Origin: Panicum virgatum
Lineage: Eukaryota > Streptophyta > Magnoliopsida > Poales > Poaceae
Direction of reading: 5' to 3'
Assembly: GCF_016808335.1 (NCBI RefSeq)
Contig: NC_053142.1
Coordinates: 48,591,992 to 48,655,991, forward strand
DNA: 64,000 nt
The position numbers were made by a program, and so were the translations under genes. The notes under the pieces are model-generated. The model was not told where the DNA came from. It ran no database searches and saw only the letters and a list, made by a program, of their open reading frames with translations. Shown here in pieces: positions 31,878 to 44,086 of this stretch. Position 1 is the first letter of the stretch. Every line of letters begins with the position of its first letter.

Positions 31878-34800
31878 GTGAACTACAAATCCGGTGGAAA
31901 ACATTGGGTACTTGATAGCGGTTGCTCTCAACACATGACCGGCAATGATAGCATGTTCACCTCTCTTGAAGACCCCGGCGATCATGAACATGTCACCTAT
32001 GGTGATAACTCAAGGGGAAAAGTTTTAGGTTTGGGTAGAATAGCTATCTCTAAAGATTTATCCATTTCTAATGTCTTGTTTGTAGAAGCACTTAGTTTTA
32101 ATCTTATTTCTATTGCTCAATTGTGTGATCTTGGACTAACGTGTACCTTTGACAAGAATGGTGTTGTAGTAACTCTTGAAGAAGACAAGTCAATGGTATT
32201 CACGGGGTTTAGGCATGGCAACATCTATTTAGTGGACTTCTCTTCAAAGCAAACAAGTACCATGACATGCCTCTTCACCAAGTCTTCTCTTGGGTGGCTT
32301 TGGCATAGAAGAATTGCTCATATTGGCATGAGCAACCTCAAGAAAGCCCACAAGAGAGGGATGATCATCGGCTTGAAGGATGTCACGTTTGACAAGAACA
32401 AGCTATGTAAAGCATGTCAAGCCGGGAAGCAAGTTGCAACACATCATCCCATCAAGACGATGTTGTCTACCTCCAAGCCGCTCGAGCTACTTCACATGTA
32501 TCTCTTTGGTCCAACTACATACAAGAGCATTGGTGGTAACCTCTATTGCCTAGTAATTGTTGATGATTTTTCACGTTACACTTGGGTTATGTTTCTAGGC
32601 GATAAGGGTGAAACTCCGGAAATCTTCAAGACTTTTGCAAGAAGAGCTCAAAGGGAGTACAACTCCCCAATTGTGAAGATCCGTAGTGACAACGGCACCG
32701 AGTTTAAAAATATGAAGATTGAAGAATGGTGCGATGAAGAGGGCATCAAGCATGAGTTTTCCGCCACCTACACACCTCAACAAAATGGAGTGGTGGAAAG
32801 AAAGAACAAGACACTCATCACCCTAGCAAGAGCAATGTTGGATGATTATGGCACGTCCGAGAAGTTTTGGGCGGAAGCAATCAACACGGCGTGTCATGCA
32901 TCCAACCGAGTGTATCCCCACCGACTCCTCAAGAAAACTCCATATGAGCTCATCACCGGGAAGAAACCAAATATATCCTACTTTCGAGTCTTTGGTTGCA
33001 AATGCTTCATCTATAAGAAGAAAAGGCTCGGTAAGTTTGAAAGTAGATGTGATGAAGGTTTTTTTCTTGGTTATGCATCAAACTCCAAAGCATATAGAGT
33101 ATTCAATCAAACCTCCGGGTTAGTTGAAGAAACATGTGATGTGGAGTTTGATGAATCTAATGGCTCCCAAGAGGAGGTTGTTGGCTATGAAAATGTAGGT
33201 GATGAAGAGATTGATGAAGCTTTGAAGAATATGTCCATTGGGGATATCAAGCCGGAAGAGGTACATAAAGGCAATGATCAAGGGGGAGGACCTTCCTCAT
33301 CTACACCAAGCACCTCCAAGGCACCACAAGTGGATAAAGATCAAGAAAAAGATGATCCACTACCTCAAGAAGATGTGCCAACACCAACACCCCAAGTCCA
33401 AGAACAAGAAGAGCAAAGTGTTCCACAACAAGTACAAGTCACACAAGATCCACCCCAACAACCATCCACGCAAATACCGCTAGTGAAGCATGGTCGCATC
33501 TCCAAGGATCATCCAATTGGTCAAATCATTGGTAGTCCTTCCAAGGGAGTAAGAACTCGCTCTAAGCATGCTTCATTTTGTGAACATCACTCGTTTGTTT
33601 CTTGTATTGAACCCACTAGCATAGAGGAAGCGCTTGAGGACTCGGATTGGGTGATGGCCATGCAAGAAGAATTGAACAACTTCACCCGCAATGAAGTTTG
33701 GGTCCTCGAAGCTCCTCCAAAAGACAAGAACATCATCGGCACCAAGTGGGTCTTTCGAAACAAGCAAGATGAACATGGGGTGGTGATACGCAACAAAGCA
33801 AGACTTGTGGCAAAAGGGTTTTCTCAAGTCGAAGGTTTGGATTTTGGTGAAACCTTTGCTCCGGTCGCAAGACTTGAAGCTATCCGCATTCTTCTTGCTT
33901 ACTCTTCACATCATAACATTAAGTTGTATCAAATGGATGTGAAAAGTGCTTTCTTAAATGGCGTTATTAACGAGCTTGTTTATGTTGAGCAACCTCCCGG
34001 GTTTGAAGATCCGAGGAATCCTAACCATGTTTATAGGTTGCACAAGGCACTCTATGGGCTCAAACAAGCTCCAAGGGCTTGGTATGAGAGGCTTCGTGAC
34101 TTCCTAATCATGCAAGGCTTCAAGATTGGGAGGGTGGACACCACGTTGTTCACAAAAGACGTCAACGGGGATCTTTTCATTTGTCAAATTTATGTTGACG
34201 ATATTATCTTTGGCTCAACTAATGATTTACTAAGCCATGAGTTTGCTACCATGATGTCTAGGGAATTCGAGATGTCCATGATTGGCGAATTGACCTTCTT
34301 CCTTGGTTTTCAAGTCAAACAAATGAAGGAAGGGACATTCATCCATCAAGAAAAATATACTAAAGATATCTTGAAGAAGTTCAAGATGGATGAGTGCAAG
34401 CCAATCAAGACACCCATGGCAACCAATGGGCATCTCGACTTGGATGTGGACGGTAAACCGGTTGATCAATCCCTCTATCGTTCAATGATAGGGTCTTTGC
34501 TTTACCTTACCGCATCTAGGCCCGATATAATGTTTAGTGTGTGCTTGTGTGCCCGCTTTCAAGCTAACCCAAAGGAGTCACACCTTTCGGCTGTGAATAG
34601 GATCCTTCGGTATCTCAAGCACACCCCTAGCATAGGCTTGTGGTACCCCAAAGGCGCTAGTTTAGATCTCTTGGGATACTCGGATTCGGATTTTGCCGGA
34701 AGCCGTGTGGATCGCAAGAGTACCTCCGGGGGTTGCCACTTGCTTGGGCGTTCTCTAGTTTCTTGGTCGAGTAAGAAGCAAAATTCCGTGGCTTTGTCCA

Positions 34801-35144
34801 CCGCGGAAGCGGAATATATAGCGGCCGGTGCATGTTGTGCCCAAATCCTATATATGAAGCAAACCCTTTTGGACTTTGGTGTGAAACTAGATAGGATCCC
34901 GCTCCTTTGTGATAATGAAAGTGCCGTAAAAATTGCCAAAAATCCGGTTCAACACTCTCGCACAAAGCACATTGATATTCGCCATCACTTCTTGCGTGAT
35001 CACGAAGCCAAAGGAGATATATCTCTACAAGGTGTGAGATCCGAGGAGCAATTGGCGGATATATTCACAAAACCTTTAGACGAGAGTACTTTTGTTAGGC
35101 TAAGGAGTGAGCTTAACGTTCTAGATGCTTCTAACGTCATATAA
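31878..35144 (+). CDS. pol: Element N Pol polyprotein, second copy
   Basis: It is identical at the protein level to the copy at 20348-23614. It shares the Tyr at the first integrase catalytic position (codon TAT at 32499-32501), so this substitution predates the tandem duplication. The same TAG (31875-31877) sits immediately upstream. Confidence 0.94.
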   Translation: MNYKSGGKHWVLDSGCSQHMTGNDSMFTSLEDPGDHEHVTYGDNSRGKVLGLGRIAISKDLSISNVLFVEALSFNLISIAQLCDLGLTCTFDKNGVVVTLEEDKSMVFTGFRHGNIYLVDFSSKQTSTMTCLFTKSSLGWLWHRRIAHIGMSNLKKAHKRGMIIGLKDVTFDKNKLCKACQAGKQVATHHPIKTMLSTSKPLELLHMYLFGPTTYKSIGGNLYCLVIVDDFSRYTWVMFLGDKGETPEIFKTFARRAQREYNSPIVKIRSDNGTEFKNMKIEEWCDEEGIKHEFSATYTPQQNGVVERKNKTLITLARAMLDDYGTSEKFWAEAINTACHASNRVYPHRLLKKTPYELITGKKPNISYFRVFGCKCFIYKKKRLGKFESRCDEGFFLGYASNSKAYRVFNQTSGLVEETCDVEFDESNGSQEEVVGYENVGDEEIDEALKNMSIGDIKPEEVHKGNDQGGGPSSSTPSTSKAPQVDKDQEKDDPLPQEDVPTPTPQVQEQEEQSVPQQVQVTQDPPQQPSTQIPLVKHGRISKDHPIGQIIGSPSKGVRTRSKHASFCEHHSFVSCIEPTSIEEALEDSDWVMAMQEELNNFTRNEVWVLEAPPKDKNIIGTKWVFRNKQDEHGVVIRNKARLVAKGFSQVEGLDFGETFAPVARLEAIRILLAYSSHHNIKLYQMDVKSAFLNGVINELVYVEQPPGFEDPRNPNHVYRLHKALYGLKQAPRAWYERLRDFLIMQGFKIGRVDTTLFTKDVNGDLFICQIYVDDIIFGSTNDLLSHEFATMMSREFEMSMIGELTFFLGFQVKQMKEGTFIHQEKYTKDILKKFKMDECKPIKTPMATNGHLDLDVDGKPVDQSLYRSMIGSLLYLTASRPDIMFSVCLCARFQANPKESHLSAVNRILRYLKHTPSIGLWYPKGASLDLLGYSDSDFAGSRVDRKSTSGGCHLLGRSLVSWSSKKQNSVALSTAEAEYIAAGACCAQILYMKQTLLDFGVKLDRIPLLCDNESAVKIAKNPVQHSRTKHIDIRHHFLRDHEAKGDISLQGVRSEEQLADIFTKPLDESTFVRLRSELNVLDASNVI

Positions 35145-36832
35145 TTGCCTTGTCATATAGATGCATTTCATATGTACATGTGCTAGGGGCTTGTCTAACC
35201 TTGTCAAGATAGTGATGAACATGGGTCTTGCATGAGCCGGTGGTCTTGGTTTTGCTCATGGCATGAAGAATGGTTCATCATGAAGAAGCTTGACGAGGGT
35301 TCAAACTTGACAAGATAGATTTGAATTTTGCAATGCATGTGCTTGTCATATAGAATGCATCCATGTTTAATTTCACGCTTTGCATTGGCATTGCATCACG
35401 TTAGTAGCATCACAAGGGAGCAAATCACACTTCGAGAAAGATATTCATGCTAAATATGATATATCATCTCCACAAGAGTGATAAGATCAATGTTGTGCTT
35501 TCATGCCTATTGAGTTACGTCCTATCGAACTTAAAGTTTAAATCTCTAAGTTCATAGGCAAAGTGGCTCATACATTTGGTTTTTGTGTTTAAACCTCGCT
35601 TGGTTCTTAATTTGCCTAAGTTAATATAAAAGCTTGCGAGCATTTAGTTTGAGTGTTTGAGGGGTGAGGTTGTCTCTCGAAAATGATCCAAAACTGAGTG
35701 TTTATGGCTTTGGCTTTGAGTTTTTGGATCAGAAGTAGAGTTTGTAGTTCAGCAGAAAATTTCTTTAACCACCGGTTAAACCGACGCCGTGTTTTTCATC
35801 TCATCGGTTCAACCGGTGCTTAAGTCTTCGTGGCTAGGTTTCTGCAACGCCTCTGGAACAACCTCCGGCCGTTACTCCGATGGATCACCGGTGCTTCCGA
35901 TGTATGGCGGATGAACCGACGCTTCAGCATCGGTTCAACCGGTGCTACTGCTTGGAGTAAATGGGCCTTGCATAGCCTCTGGACCTTACTCCTGCAGATA
36001 CACCGACGCCCATCGGATGTTCCGGTGCCTCAGTGGCGGATCTTCCGGTGCCCTTCTGACCACGTTTCAATCTCGTTCAGATCTAGTCAAACTTACACCG
36101 GTGATTACACCGACGGTCTTTTCTCTGCACCATCGGACCTTCCGGTGCTTAGGGTTGGCGGGCCCGTCAGTTCTGTTTTCACTTAATCCTTCCGCGGGCC
36201 CACGCATCAGTCTCACTCCTGTTCCTCTTCCTCCCCGCGAAACTGCCGCCCTGCACCCCGCTCCCATACGCCGCCGCCACTCCTGCGCCGCCCTTTCGCT
36301 GCCGCACGCGCGCCGCTCCTGCATCGTTTCGCCGCCGCGCCACAGACCTCGCGCCTGAGCCACGCTCGCACCGCCCTGCTCCGCGCCTGCGCCGTCTGTG
36401 CGCCGCTGACCCCAGGCCGCCGCCATCCAAGTCCAGCGCCGCCGCCTGCAGAGCCAGCACGCCTTCTCCGCGCGCCGTGCACCTCCATCCTCCTCTGAAT
36501 CTCCTCACGCGCAGGGAACCGAGCTCACCGTGCCCCTCCCACCTTGTGCTCATCTGCACTCAAGGTGTTCGACAGTTTGTCTCTAAGACAACTTGTGACG
36601 TTTTTGTCGGTTTTTCCTCATTTGATCTATCAGGGTATGATCTTAACCTCCTCGTCATGTGTTGTGTCTCTGTTTCACTTCAGTTACACACATGCTCACA
36701 TATATTACTTACCTTGCACAAATCACACTCTTGCTCAAACACTTCAAGATCTTTATTAGTGTGCTCTTTCCGAGGATATCCACTAGAATTCTTGTTTTAG
36801 GCTCATATCCCATCATACTACTTCTATGACAG
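35145..36832 (+). other. Element N spacer with repeat boxes, second copy
   Basis: A copy of 23615-25302: no gene; CGG-CCG boxes lie at about 35768-36155, then a GC-rich block, then TGACAG at the start of ORF3. Confidence 0.75.
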
Positions 36833-39142
36833 ATGGCAGGAGACAAGAAAGGCAAGAGCAAGATGATTGTGCAGAAAAAGAAGAAGCGCACCCGTGAGGA
36901 CCGCGAGCGAGAGCAGGCCGAGGCAGTGGCAGACGCAGCTGACAGGCAGGGCTCACTCAGGATCAGGGATCCTCAGGCTCAGGGGGAGCCACAGCAGCAG
37001 TTACGTCGCTCAGGACGTACTCAGACAGCTCAGGCCACACCTGAGTCCCGTTCACGTCCACGGACTCGAGGTGGTGGCACTCAGAGGGGAGCAGGTCATG
37101 CACCGCAGCAGCACACCGACAGTCAGACTCAGACAGGTGGTCAGGACAGTGGTGAGGAGCTGCCCGAGGTTGAGTTGTTCGATCTCAGGGGTATTCCAGG
37201 ACCTAGGGTCAAGAGACTGCGTTATGTGACCCCGGAGCAGTGGTTTCCCGAGCAGAGGGATGTCGGAGTTGATCGTCGTTTTTACACTCTGCTTCAGGAG
37301 TCTTTTTACCACACCTACTGCCAGTTGGACATCAAGATTAGTGAGCACAAGATGCTCCACTGGGTAGCTATGCGTGTAGCAGCAGGTGGGACTCCAGTGC
37401 TTCCTCTCTTTGAGAGATATGTTGGATTGCCTGCTCTACTCAGTGAGAGGTCCAGATATATTCGAGAGTGGGTTCGAGTCTTCTACGCCACTCTGTTTAT
37501 TGAGGAGGACCGGCAGTTTATTGACTTCATGTTCCAGGAGAGGCACTATCGTCTGACCCGAGCACGACTGGCTACCTATCTTGGAGTTCAGATTGCCGAG
37601 GAGCCACACTTCATACACTATCAGGCTTATGGCAGCACGGTACCTCCTCGACGTCCTCATGAGTCTCATGTCCCTTCTGACGAGGAGATCAGTGTTCTTT
37701 TTCAGCAGCCCTTCCTGCCTGGCACACCGAGGACTCCGGACAGGCTGACTCCCATGGCGCACACTATCCACTTAGCTCTTAGGAAGAGTCTGTTGTTCCG
37801 GATTGGATACAACGAGGGGATCACAGCTCTGCAGCAGTGGCTCCTACTTTATATCATGACAGGTCGTGACTTTGACCTAGTCGACTTCTTTATCTGCGAG
37901 CTAGAGGATGTGATTCTGGATGGCATGACAGTTCACCGTCGGCATCCGTTTGCTCATTGGATCTGTTGGATTCTGGCTCAGCTAAGTCAGAATGAGCACA
38001 TGGATGAGCTGGAGCACTCGAGGACACAGTTCAATTTTTACTCACCAGCTACTCCTCGAGACGGTCGTCGTGGCTCGAGAGGCCAGCGCCGAGCACAGAG
38101 GGTTCTGGATGAGCGTTTCTTGGCTGAGGGCAGAGTTGCAGATGATCCGACAGCAGCCGAGGACGCTTCACTAGCAGCTGCAGAGGCCCAGCTCCCACAC
38201 TACCTGATCACTGACTCAGAGGACTCGGAGGATGACGAGGACTTCATTCCCACTGTTACCATCCCTCGAGGAGCTCATGATGATGAGGCAGGATCTTCTG
38301 GTGCAGCACGAGCCCCCGCTCCTCCAGTCTCCACCGCTCAGGTCACTCAGCCCGATGCACTCGCTGCTATTCTTACTCGGCTCTCAGATCAGCAGGACAG
38401 ATTTGCAGCAGCTCAGCTGAGCATGCAGGCCGAGCAGGCTCGCCAGCAGGAGGCCCAGACTCTAGTGCTTGAGGGGATTCGGCAGCAGCAGGAGGCCATG
38501 AGGTTACAGCTTCAGCAGCAGTCCCAGATCCAGCAGCAGATGTTTACCTTCTTCTCGGGATGCTTCGGTCAGCTGTACCGACACACTGGACTGCCTGAGC
38601 CCCAGCTCCCTACACCCCAGCAGCTCCAGTTCGACCCCACTGCTCCTCCTCCACCTGCTGGCGGTTTCATGCAGACACCCTTGTCATCTTTCCCGGTGTC
38701 ACCACTTCTACCGACCGGGTTGTTTGCCAGTCCTGTTCCTACTGCTGCCCCGGCTCCTGCTCCACAGCCTAGTGTCTGGACAGCCGAGCAGCGTGCAGAG
38801 TTTCATAGACAGCAGCAGATCCTACACCAGCTCCAGCACCCCTCGGCTCAGTCACTCACGTTCGACTCTCCTTCTCAGCCCGAGGTGCTCCGTCCGTCCG
38901 TCGTGCGCCCCACTCAGCCAGACCTGACTCCCGTCACGTCTGCTCCTCCGACGGACTCCACGATCGTCGCCGCGCCAGCTCCTACCGCTACTCCAGCTAC
39001 TTCTGCTGCTCCGACGACTCCGGTCGAGCAGAAGTCTTCTTCGGTCGACGACGACTGGACAGACGACGACGCCGACGACTCCGCCGCTCAGTTCTCCACC
39101 GGACCCAGCCGGAAGACACCGCCTTCTCCTGCTCAGGATTAG
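36833..39142 (+). CDS. Element N third ORF, second copy
   Basis: Identical 769-residue protein to 25303-27612; see that entry for its composition. Retention of an intact frame in both units fits a very recent duplication. Confidence 0.8.
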   Translation: MAGDKKGKSKMIVQKKKKRTREDREREQAEAVADAADRQGSLRIRDPQAQGEPQQQLRRSGRTQTAQATPESRSRPRTRGGGTQRGAGHAPQQHTDSQTQTGGQDSGEELPEVELFDLRGIPGPRVKRLRYVTPEQWFPEQRDVGVDRRFYTLLQESFYHTYCQLDIKISEHKMLHWVAMRVAAGGTPVLPLFERYVGLPALLSERSRYIREWVRVFYATLFIEEDRQFIDFMFQERHYRLTRARLATYLGVQIAEEPHFIHYQAYGSTVPPRRPHESHVPSDEEISVLFQQPFLPGTPRTPDRLTPMAHTIHLALRKSLLFRIGYNEGITALQQWLLLYIMTGRDFDLVDFFICELEDVILDGMTVHRRHPFAHWICWILAQLSQNEHMDELEHSRTQFNFYSPATPRDGRRGSRGQRRAQRVLDERFLAEGRVADDPTAAEDASLAAAEAQLPHYLITDSEDSEDDEDFIPTVTIPRGAHDDEAGSSGAARAPAPPVSTAQVTQPDALAAILTRLSDQQDRFAAAQLSMQAEQARQQEAQTLVLEGIRQQQEAMRLQLQQQSQIQQQMFTFFSGCFGQLYRHTGLPEPQLPTPQQLQFDPTAPPPPAGGFMQTPLSSFPVSPLLPTGLFASPVPTAAPAPAPQPSVWTAEQRAEFHRQQQILHQLQHPSAQSLTFDSPSQPEVLRPSVVRPTQPDLTPVTSAPPTDSTIVAAPAPTATPATSAAPTTPVEQKSSSVDDDWTDDDADDSAAQFSTGPSRKTPPSPAQD

Positions 39143-39463
39143 AACGCCTTCCTTTTTGGTGCTTTGTTGCCAAAGGGGGAGAGGTGTTAGGGGGAGGGTA
39201 GAGAGTTAGGGGGAGGGTAGAGCTAGAGAGAGAGCTCGTAGTTATCAGGACTTTGATTCTTTGTATCTCTTTTGGTGTTAATTCATGGATATGTACATTT
39301 GTCGCTTGAGTATGCCGCTCTTTGAGACATATCTATGGATTTCGTTTGAGCCGTTGAGCTCTTTGGTCCTGCTTTTGTTTTGCTCGTGTTTTTCCTGCTT
39401 TATCTTTCTCGCTCTCTCGTTATTTATGTTTGTGTTGTCATCAATCACCAAAAAGGGGGAGAT

Positions 39464-41223
39464 TGTAAGCATCTAGGCACTCAAGGTATGTTTCGGTGAT
39501 TAATGACAACCATTATTGTGACTAATGAGTTTCTGCAGCTTAATAGATCATTATCGCTCATTTGGTCATATGTCAAAAGAGGCCCCTCAATTTCGGTCAT
39601 TCAAAAAGGCGATCTCGGCTTTTAACTTATATTTGTCAAGGCTAAGGATCTTTCTAGTCCTAAGTGTCACAAGGTTGAGAAGGACACTTAGGTTAGTATA
39701 GGTTTTATAGTTTTGTAGTGATCGCACTATTAAGAGGGGTTCATGAGTTAGTAGCTTGATCAAACTTGAGTTGGCCCTAGACATATTACACACTCACTCA
39801 AAAACAGCAAAAGATGGTCAATAGAAGTCAACACAACTCTTGGAAGAAGAAACAATCAAAGTCACATTCGAATCCAAGTCAAAACAGCTGAAAACAAAGA
39901 AAATCAGTAGCACCGGTTGAACCGGTGCTCAAGCATCGGAGCATCCGATGCATGGCGGAAGGACCGATGCCCTGTCGGTCCATCTTCTCTGGATAAAGGC
40001 AGATATCAAGTAAAGCACCGGTTGAACCGATGGTCAAGAAGATAAGCACCGGTGCAATGAAAGTCCTTTGTTCCAGAGAGCATGTTTTGATGGATTGCAA
40101 CCTCTCTTCAGCACCGGTTGAACCGACGCTCCGAAATCAAAGCACCGGTGCAATGAAAGTCCTTTGTTCCAGAGAGCATGTTTGATGGACTCCAACTTCT
40201 CTTCAGCACCGGTTGAACCGATGGTTCAGAAACAAAGCACCGGTGCATTGGATGTACTTTGTTCCAGAACGCTTGTTTGAGTTGATCAGCGAACCTCTTC
40301 AGCACCGGTTGAACCGATGCCCCTACGGAGCATGCACCGGTGCAATGACGCAAGCGTGGATACTGTGTCAGAACTCCAACGGCTACTTCTTTGACACAGA
40401 GAGACCGGTTGAACCGATGCCCATATTTTCTATACCGTCGGTTCTTCCGGTGGTCACGGTTTTTCTGCAGAAAACCTCCAACGGCTATGTGACCTCCTTC
40501 ACTCTATATAAGGGTACCCCCTGGTTCATTTCAGTTGCCTTTTGACACCTTGAAAACCTGAGGCCACCCTTGAGAAGAAGAGATAGAGCTTTGAGCAAAA
40601 GAGAGAAGATCTAGTGCTTAGTTTGTGTTTCAATCTTGAAGAACTCATCCATTGCAAGTGTAGCAAGTGTGCTTGAGCTAGGGCCAACTGAGTGTAGGTC
40701 AAGTGAAGGCTTAGGAACTTGTTACTCTTGGTGTTTGGCAGCACCTAGACGATCTTGGTGATCGAAGTGTTTCTCGCGGAGCTTGCCAAGGATTGTGGGA
40801 GCCCGGAGAAGAAGATTGTACGTGGCTTGAGCTCCACCACGCCGGGATGGTGAACGGAGACTCTTAGTGAGCGCCCAAGTCTTGGTGACATGGGAGGTGA
40901 CAAGACTCTTAGTGAGTGTCACAACGTGGATTAGGGGTGTGTGCCAACACATCGACACCACGGGAAAAATCCGGTTGTCTCTTGCACTCTCTTTCATTTC
41001 AAGCACTTACTTTCATGCTTTCTTTCATGTGCTTGACCCTAGAGATCATAGCTTAGCTCTACTTTGCTTAGTTTCATATCTTTGTTAGCTTGTGTAGTTT
41101 GCTTTGTTTAGCCGGTTGGTGAATTGAGCCTTACTAGCCTTGCATAGGTTAAGGTTGTTTTATTGCTTTAGAAGTTTGAAAAAGGCCCAATTCACCCCCC
41201 CTCTTGGTCCATCGATCCTTACA
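39464..41223 (+). repeat. Element N LTR3 (3')
   Basis: 1,760 bp, ending CTTACA, followed by GCCGT (41224-41228) and the resumed copia-B pol. It carries three private differences from LTR1 and LTR2: C at about 40750 (A in the others), T at about 41063 (C), and C at about 41187 (A). Confidence 0.96.
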
Positions 41224-41228
41224 GCCGT
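41224..41228 (+). repeat. Target duplication GCCGT, right copy (element N)
   Basis: Matches 16399-16403 and marks the right edge of element N within the copia-B pol codons. Confidence 0.93.
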
Positions 41229-44086
41229 GTGTTTCGCATTGACTTTTCTGGATCTTCTTCTAGCACCTCTCACTGTCTGGTGACTGGTCAGTCTTCTGAG
41301 CTCTGGAAGTGGCATAGGAGGCTTGGTCACTTGAGTTTTGACCTACTAGTTAGGCTCAGCTCACTTGATTTGATCCGAGGATTGCCCAAGCTCAAGTTGG
41401 ACAAGGACCTTGTTTGTCACCCGTGTCGTCACGGGAAGATGGTTTCCCTTCCACACCCACCTGTGAATCAGGTGATGACATCGCACCCAGGCGAGCTTCT
41501 TCACATGGACACCATTGGTCCAGCTCGTGTGCGCTCTGTCGGTGGGAAGTGGTACATTCTTGTGATCGTTGACGATTTTTCTCGGTACTCTTGGGTTTTC
41601 TTCTTGGAGACTAAGGATGAGGCTTTTCAGTACTTTCGAGACCTTGCCTTGAGGTTACAGAACGAGCTTCCACATGCCATGAGGGCTATCCGCAGTGATA
41701 ATGGCTCTGAATTTAAGAACGCTCGTTTTGATGACTTCTGTCGTAGCTTTGGTCTCGATCACCAGTACTCCTCTCCTTATGTTCCTCCACAGAATGGCGT
41801 GGTTGAACGCAAGAACCGGACCCTAGTGGAGATGGCCAGGATGATGCTCGATGAGCATAGGACTCCTAGGCGTTTTTGGGCCGAGGCGATCAACACCGCA
41901 TGCTATGTTGCCAACCGCATCTTTCTTCGCTCTTTCATGAAAAGACTTCGTATGAGTTGCGGTTTGGTCGACAGCCCAGAGTGTCCCACCTGCGTGCTTT
42001 TGGTTGCAGATGCTTTGTTCTGAAGGAGGGAAATCTTGATAAGTTCGAGTCTAGGAGCTATGATGGCATTCTTCTTGGCTATGCTCTTCAATCCAGAGGC
42101 TATCGTGTTCTTATTCTTGAGACTAACCGGATCGTCGAAACTTGTAATGTAACCTTCGACGAGTCCACTCCTTCTTTGTCTGCTTCTTTGGAGTGTGCAG
42201 GTGATGATGAGTTTGGCCAGGACATCTTTGAGGATGAGGATGAGCCTGAGGCCTTTGAGGATGATGGTGGTGTCCCTGCGCCGGCTGCAGGCCCACTTCC
42301 TGGAGATTCGAGTTCTGACGACGATGGTGGCCCGCTCCCCACAGCGTCGACTACGGCCGATCCACGTCCAGCTCAAGGTTCTTCCTCCGGGACCCATGTT
42401 GAGGGCGGTGGCGAGGCGACTTCGTCAAGAGAAGCACCACGACACATTCAGCGTCGTCATCCACCTCAACAAATGTTAGGTGACCTCAACGAACGAACCA
42501 CGAGGTCCAAGGTAACAAGTATCGCTGGCTTTGCTCATTCAGCGTTTGTTGCCTCCTTTGAGCCAAAAGATATTGGACATGCTTTATCTAATTCTAACTG
42601 GGTCAATGCCATGCATGAGGAGCTAGAAAACTTTGAGCGAAACCAAGTCTGGGTCCTAGTAGAGCCTCCACCAGATTGCCACCCTATAGGTACCAAATGG
42701 ATTTTCAAGAACAAACAGGGTGAGGATGGGATGGTTGTGAGGAACAAGGCTAGGTTAGTAGCTCAGGGTTACAGCCAGCAGGAGGGGATAGATTATGAGG
42801 AGACCTTTGCACCTGTAGCTCATTTAGAGGCCATCAGGATCTTTTTAGCCTTTGCAGCTTCGAAGGGGTTCAAGCTGTATCAGATGGATGTTAAGAGTGC
42901 CTTTTTGAACGGGTTTATAGAGGAGGAGGTCTATGTGAAGCAGCCTCCTGGCTTTGAGAGTCCCAAGTTTCCAAACCGAGTCTTCAAGCTTCAGAAGGCT
43001 TTGTATGGTCTGAAGCAAGCCCCTAGAGCCTGGTATGCGAGATTGAGAGCCTTTTTGCTTAAACAGGGGTTTGTCATGGGATCGGTAGATAAGACGTTGT
43101 TTCTCCTCAGGCGTGGTGCTGATTTTCTGTTGGTACAGATTTACGTGGATGATATTATCTTTGGTGGCTCCTCTCACTCTCTTGTTTCTAGCTTTTCTGA
43201 TGATATGAGCAGGGAGTTTGAGATGTCGATGATGGGTGAGCTTCAGTTCTTCCTCGGGTTGCACATCAAGCAAACCCGGAATGGCACCTTCGTCCACCAG
43301 GCCAAGTACACCAAGGACATGCTCAAGAAGTTCGACTTAGGGGGCCTCAGTCCTATGCCGACTCCTATGGGTACTTCTATGGCGCTGGATGAGGACACTG
43401 AAGGTGTTGCTGTGGACCAGAAGGAGTACAGGAGCATGATCGGCTCGCTCCTGTACTTGACGGCCACCAGACCCGACATCCAGTTCGCGGTCTGTCTCTG
43501 CGCGAGGTTCCAGGCTTCTCCGCGCACGTCTCATAGGAACGCTGTGAAGAGGATCTTCAGGTACCTTCGATACACTCCAGAGTTTGGCTTATGGTACTCT
43601 GCTTCCTCTTCTCTTGCGTTGGTTGGCTTTTCTGATGCTGATCATGGTGGTTGTCGGATTGATCGCAAGTCGACTTCAGGCACCTGCCAGTTTCTTGGAA
43701 CTTCTCTTGTGTCTTGGTCTGTCCGTAAGCAAACTAGTGTAGCCCTTTCCACCACAGAAGCCGAATACATTGCTGCTGCTAGTTGCTGCTCCCAGATCCT
43801 TTGGATGAGACACACTCTCAGTGATTATGGCCTAACCTATGGCAGAGTTCCCATTTTCATTGACAGCACATCAGCCATTAGCTTAGCCAAGAACCCCGTC
43901 CTACACTCTCGCTCCAAGCATATAGACGTGAGGTTCCACTTCCTGAGAGATCATTATGAGAAGGGTGATGTTGAGCTGACCCATGTGTCCACTGTTAATC
44001 AAGTAGCCGACATCTTGACCAAGCCCCTGGAACAAGCCACCTATGCTCGCTTGCGGGGAGAGCTTGGCGTGTGCTACCCATTTTGA
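41229..44086 (+). pseudogene. pol: copia-B pol, second part: integrase, RT, RNase H, with frameshift
   Basis: Codons continue from 16403. The HHCC finger (WHRRLGH, CHPCRHGK) is followed by the integrase core with all three acidic residues visible: HMDTIGP (Asp codon at 41508-41510), RSDNGSEF and VVERKNR. Near 41940, after the RIFLRS segment, the frame is lost by a one-base change, and the downstream frame (open from 41876 to 44086) carries the rest of integrase, reverse transcriptase with YVDDIIFGG, and RNase H ending [10 protein letters not shown] and GVCYPF. Together with the N insertion this copy cannot make Pol. Unlike N, copia-B keeps the first catalytic Asp. Confidence 0.92.

Larger units (their letters stand above)
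16404..41223 (+). mobile_element. N: tandem Sirevirus, LTR-internal-LTR-internal-LTR
   Basis: Three LTRs of 1,760 bp (16404, 27934 and 39464) enclose two internal regions of 9,770 bp, with an exact period of 11,530 bp. Each internal region has PBS, gag, pol, a repeat-box spacer, a third ORF, and a PPT cluster. The two internal regions appear to differ at a single base (19141 A, 30671 G). LTR1 and LTR2 look identical; LTR3 has three private substitutions near 40750, 41063 and 41187. The whole is flanked by GCCGT. A third ORF after pol places it with the envelope-containing Sireviruses (Maximus/SIRE type). All ORFs are open, so it is young. The structure is best explained by unequal recombination between LTRs; an assembly duplication remains possible. 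Confidence 0.95.

Noticed and set aside
41876..42023. Programmed frameshift in copia-B integrase
   Set aside because: The shift lies in the integrase body, has no overlap signal and is not at a domain border; a simple one-base mutation explains it.
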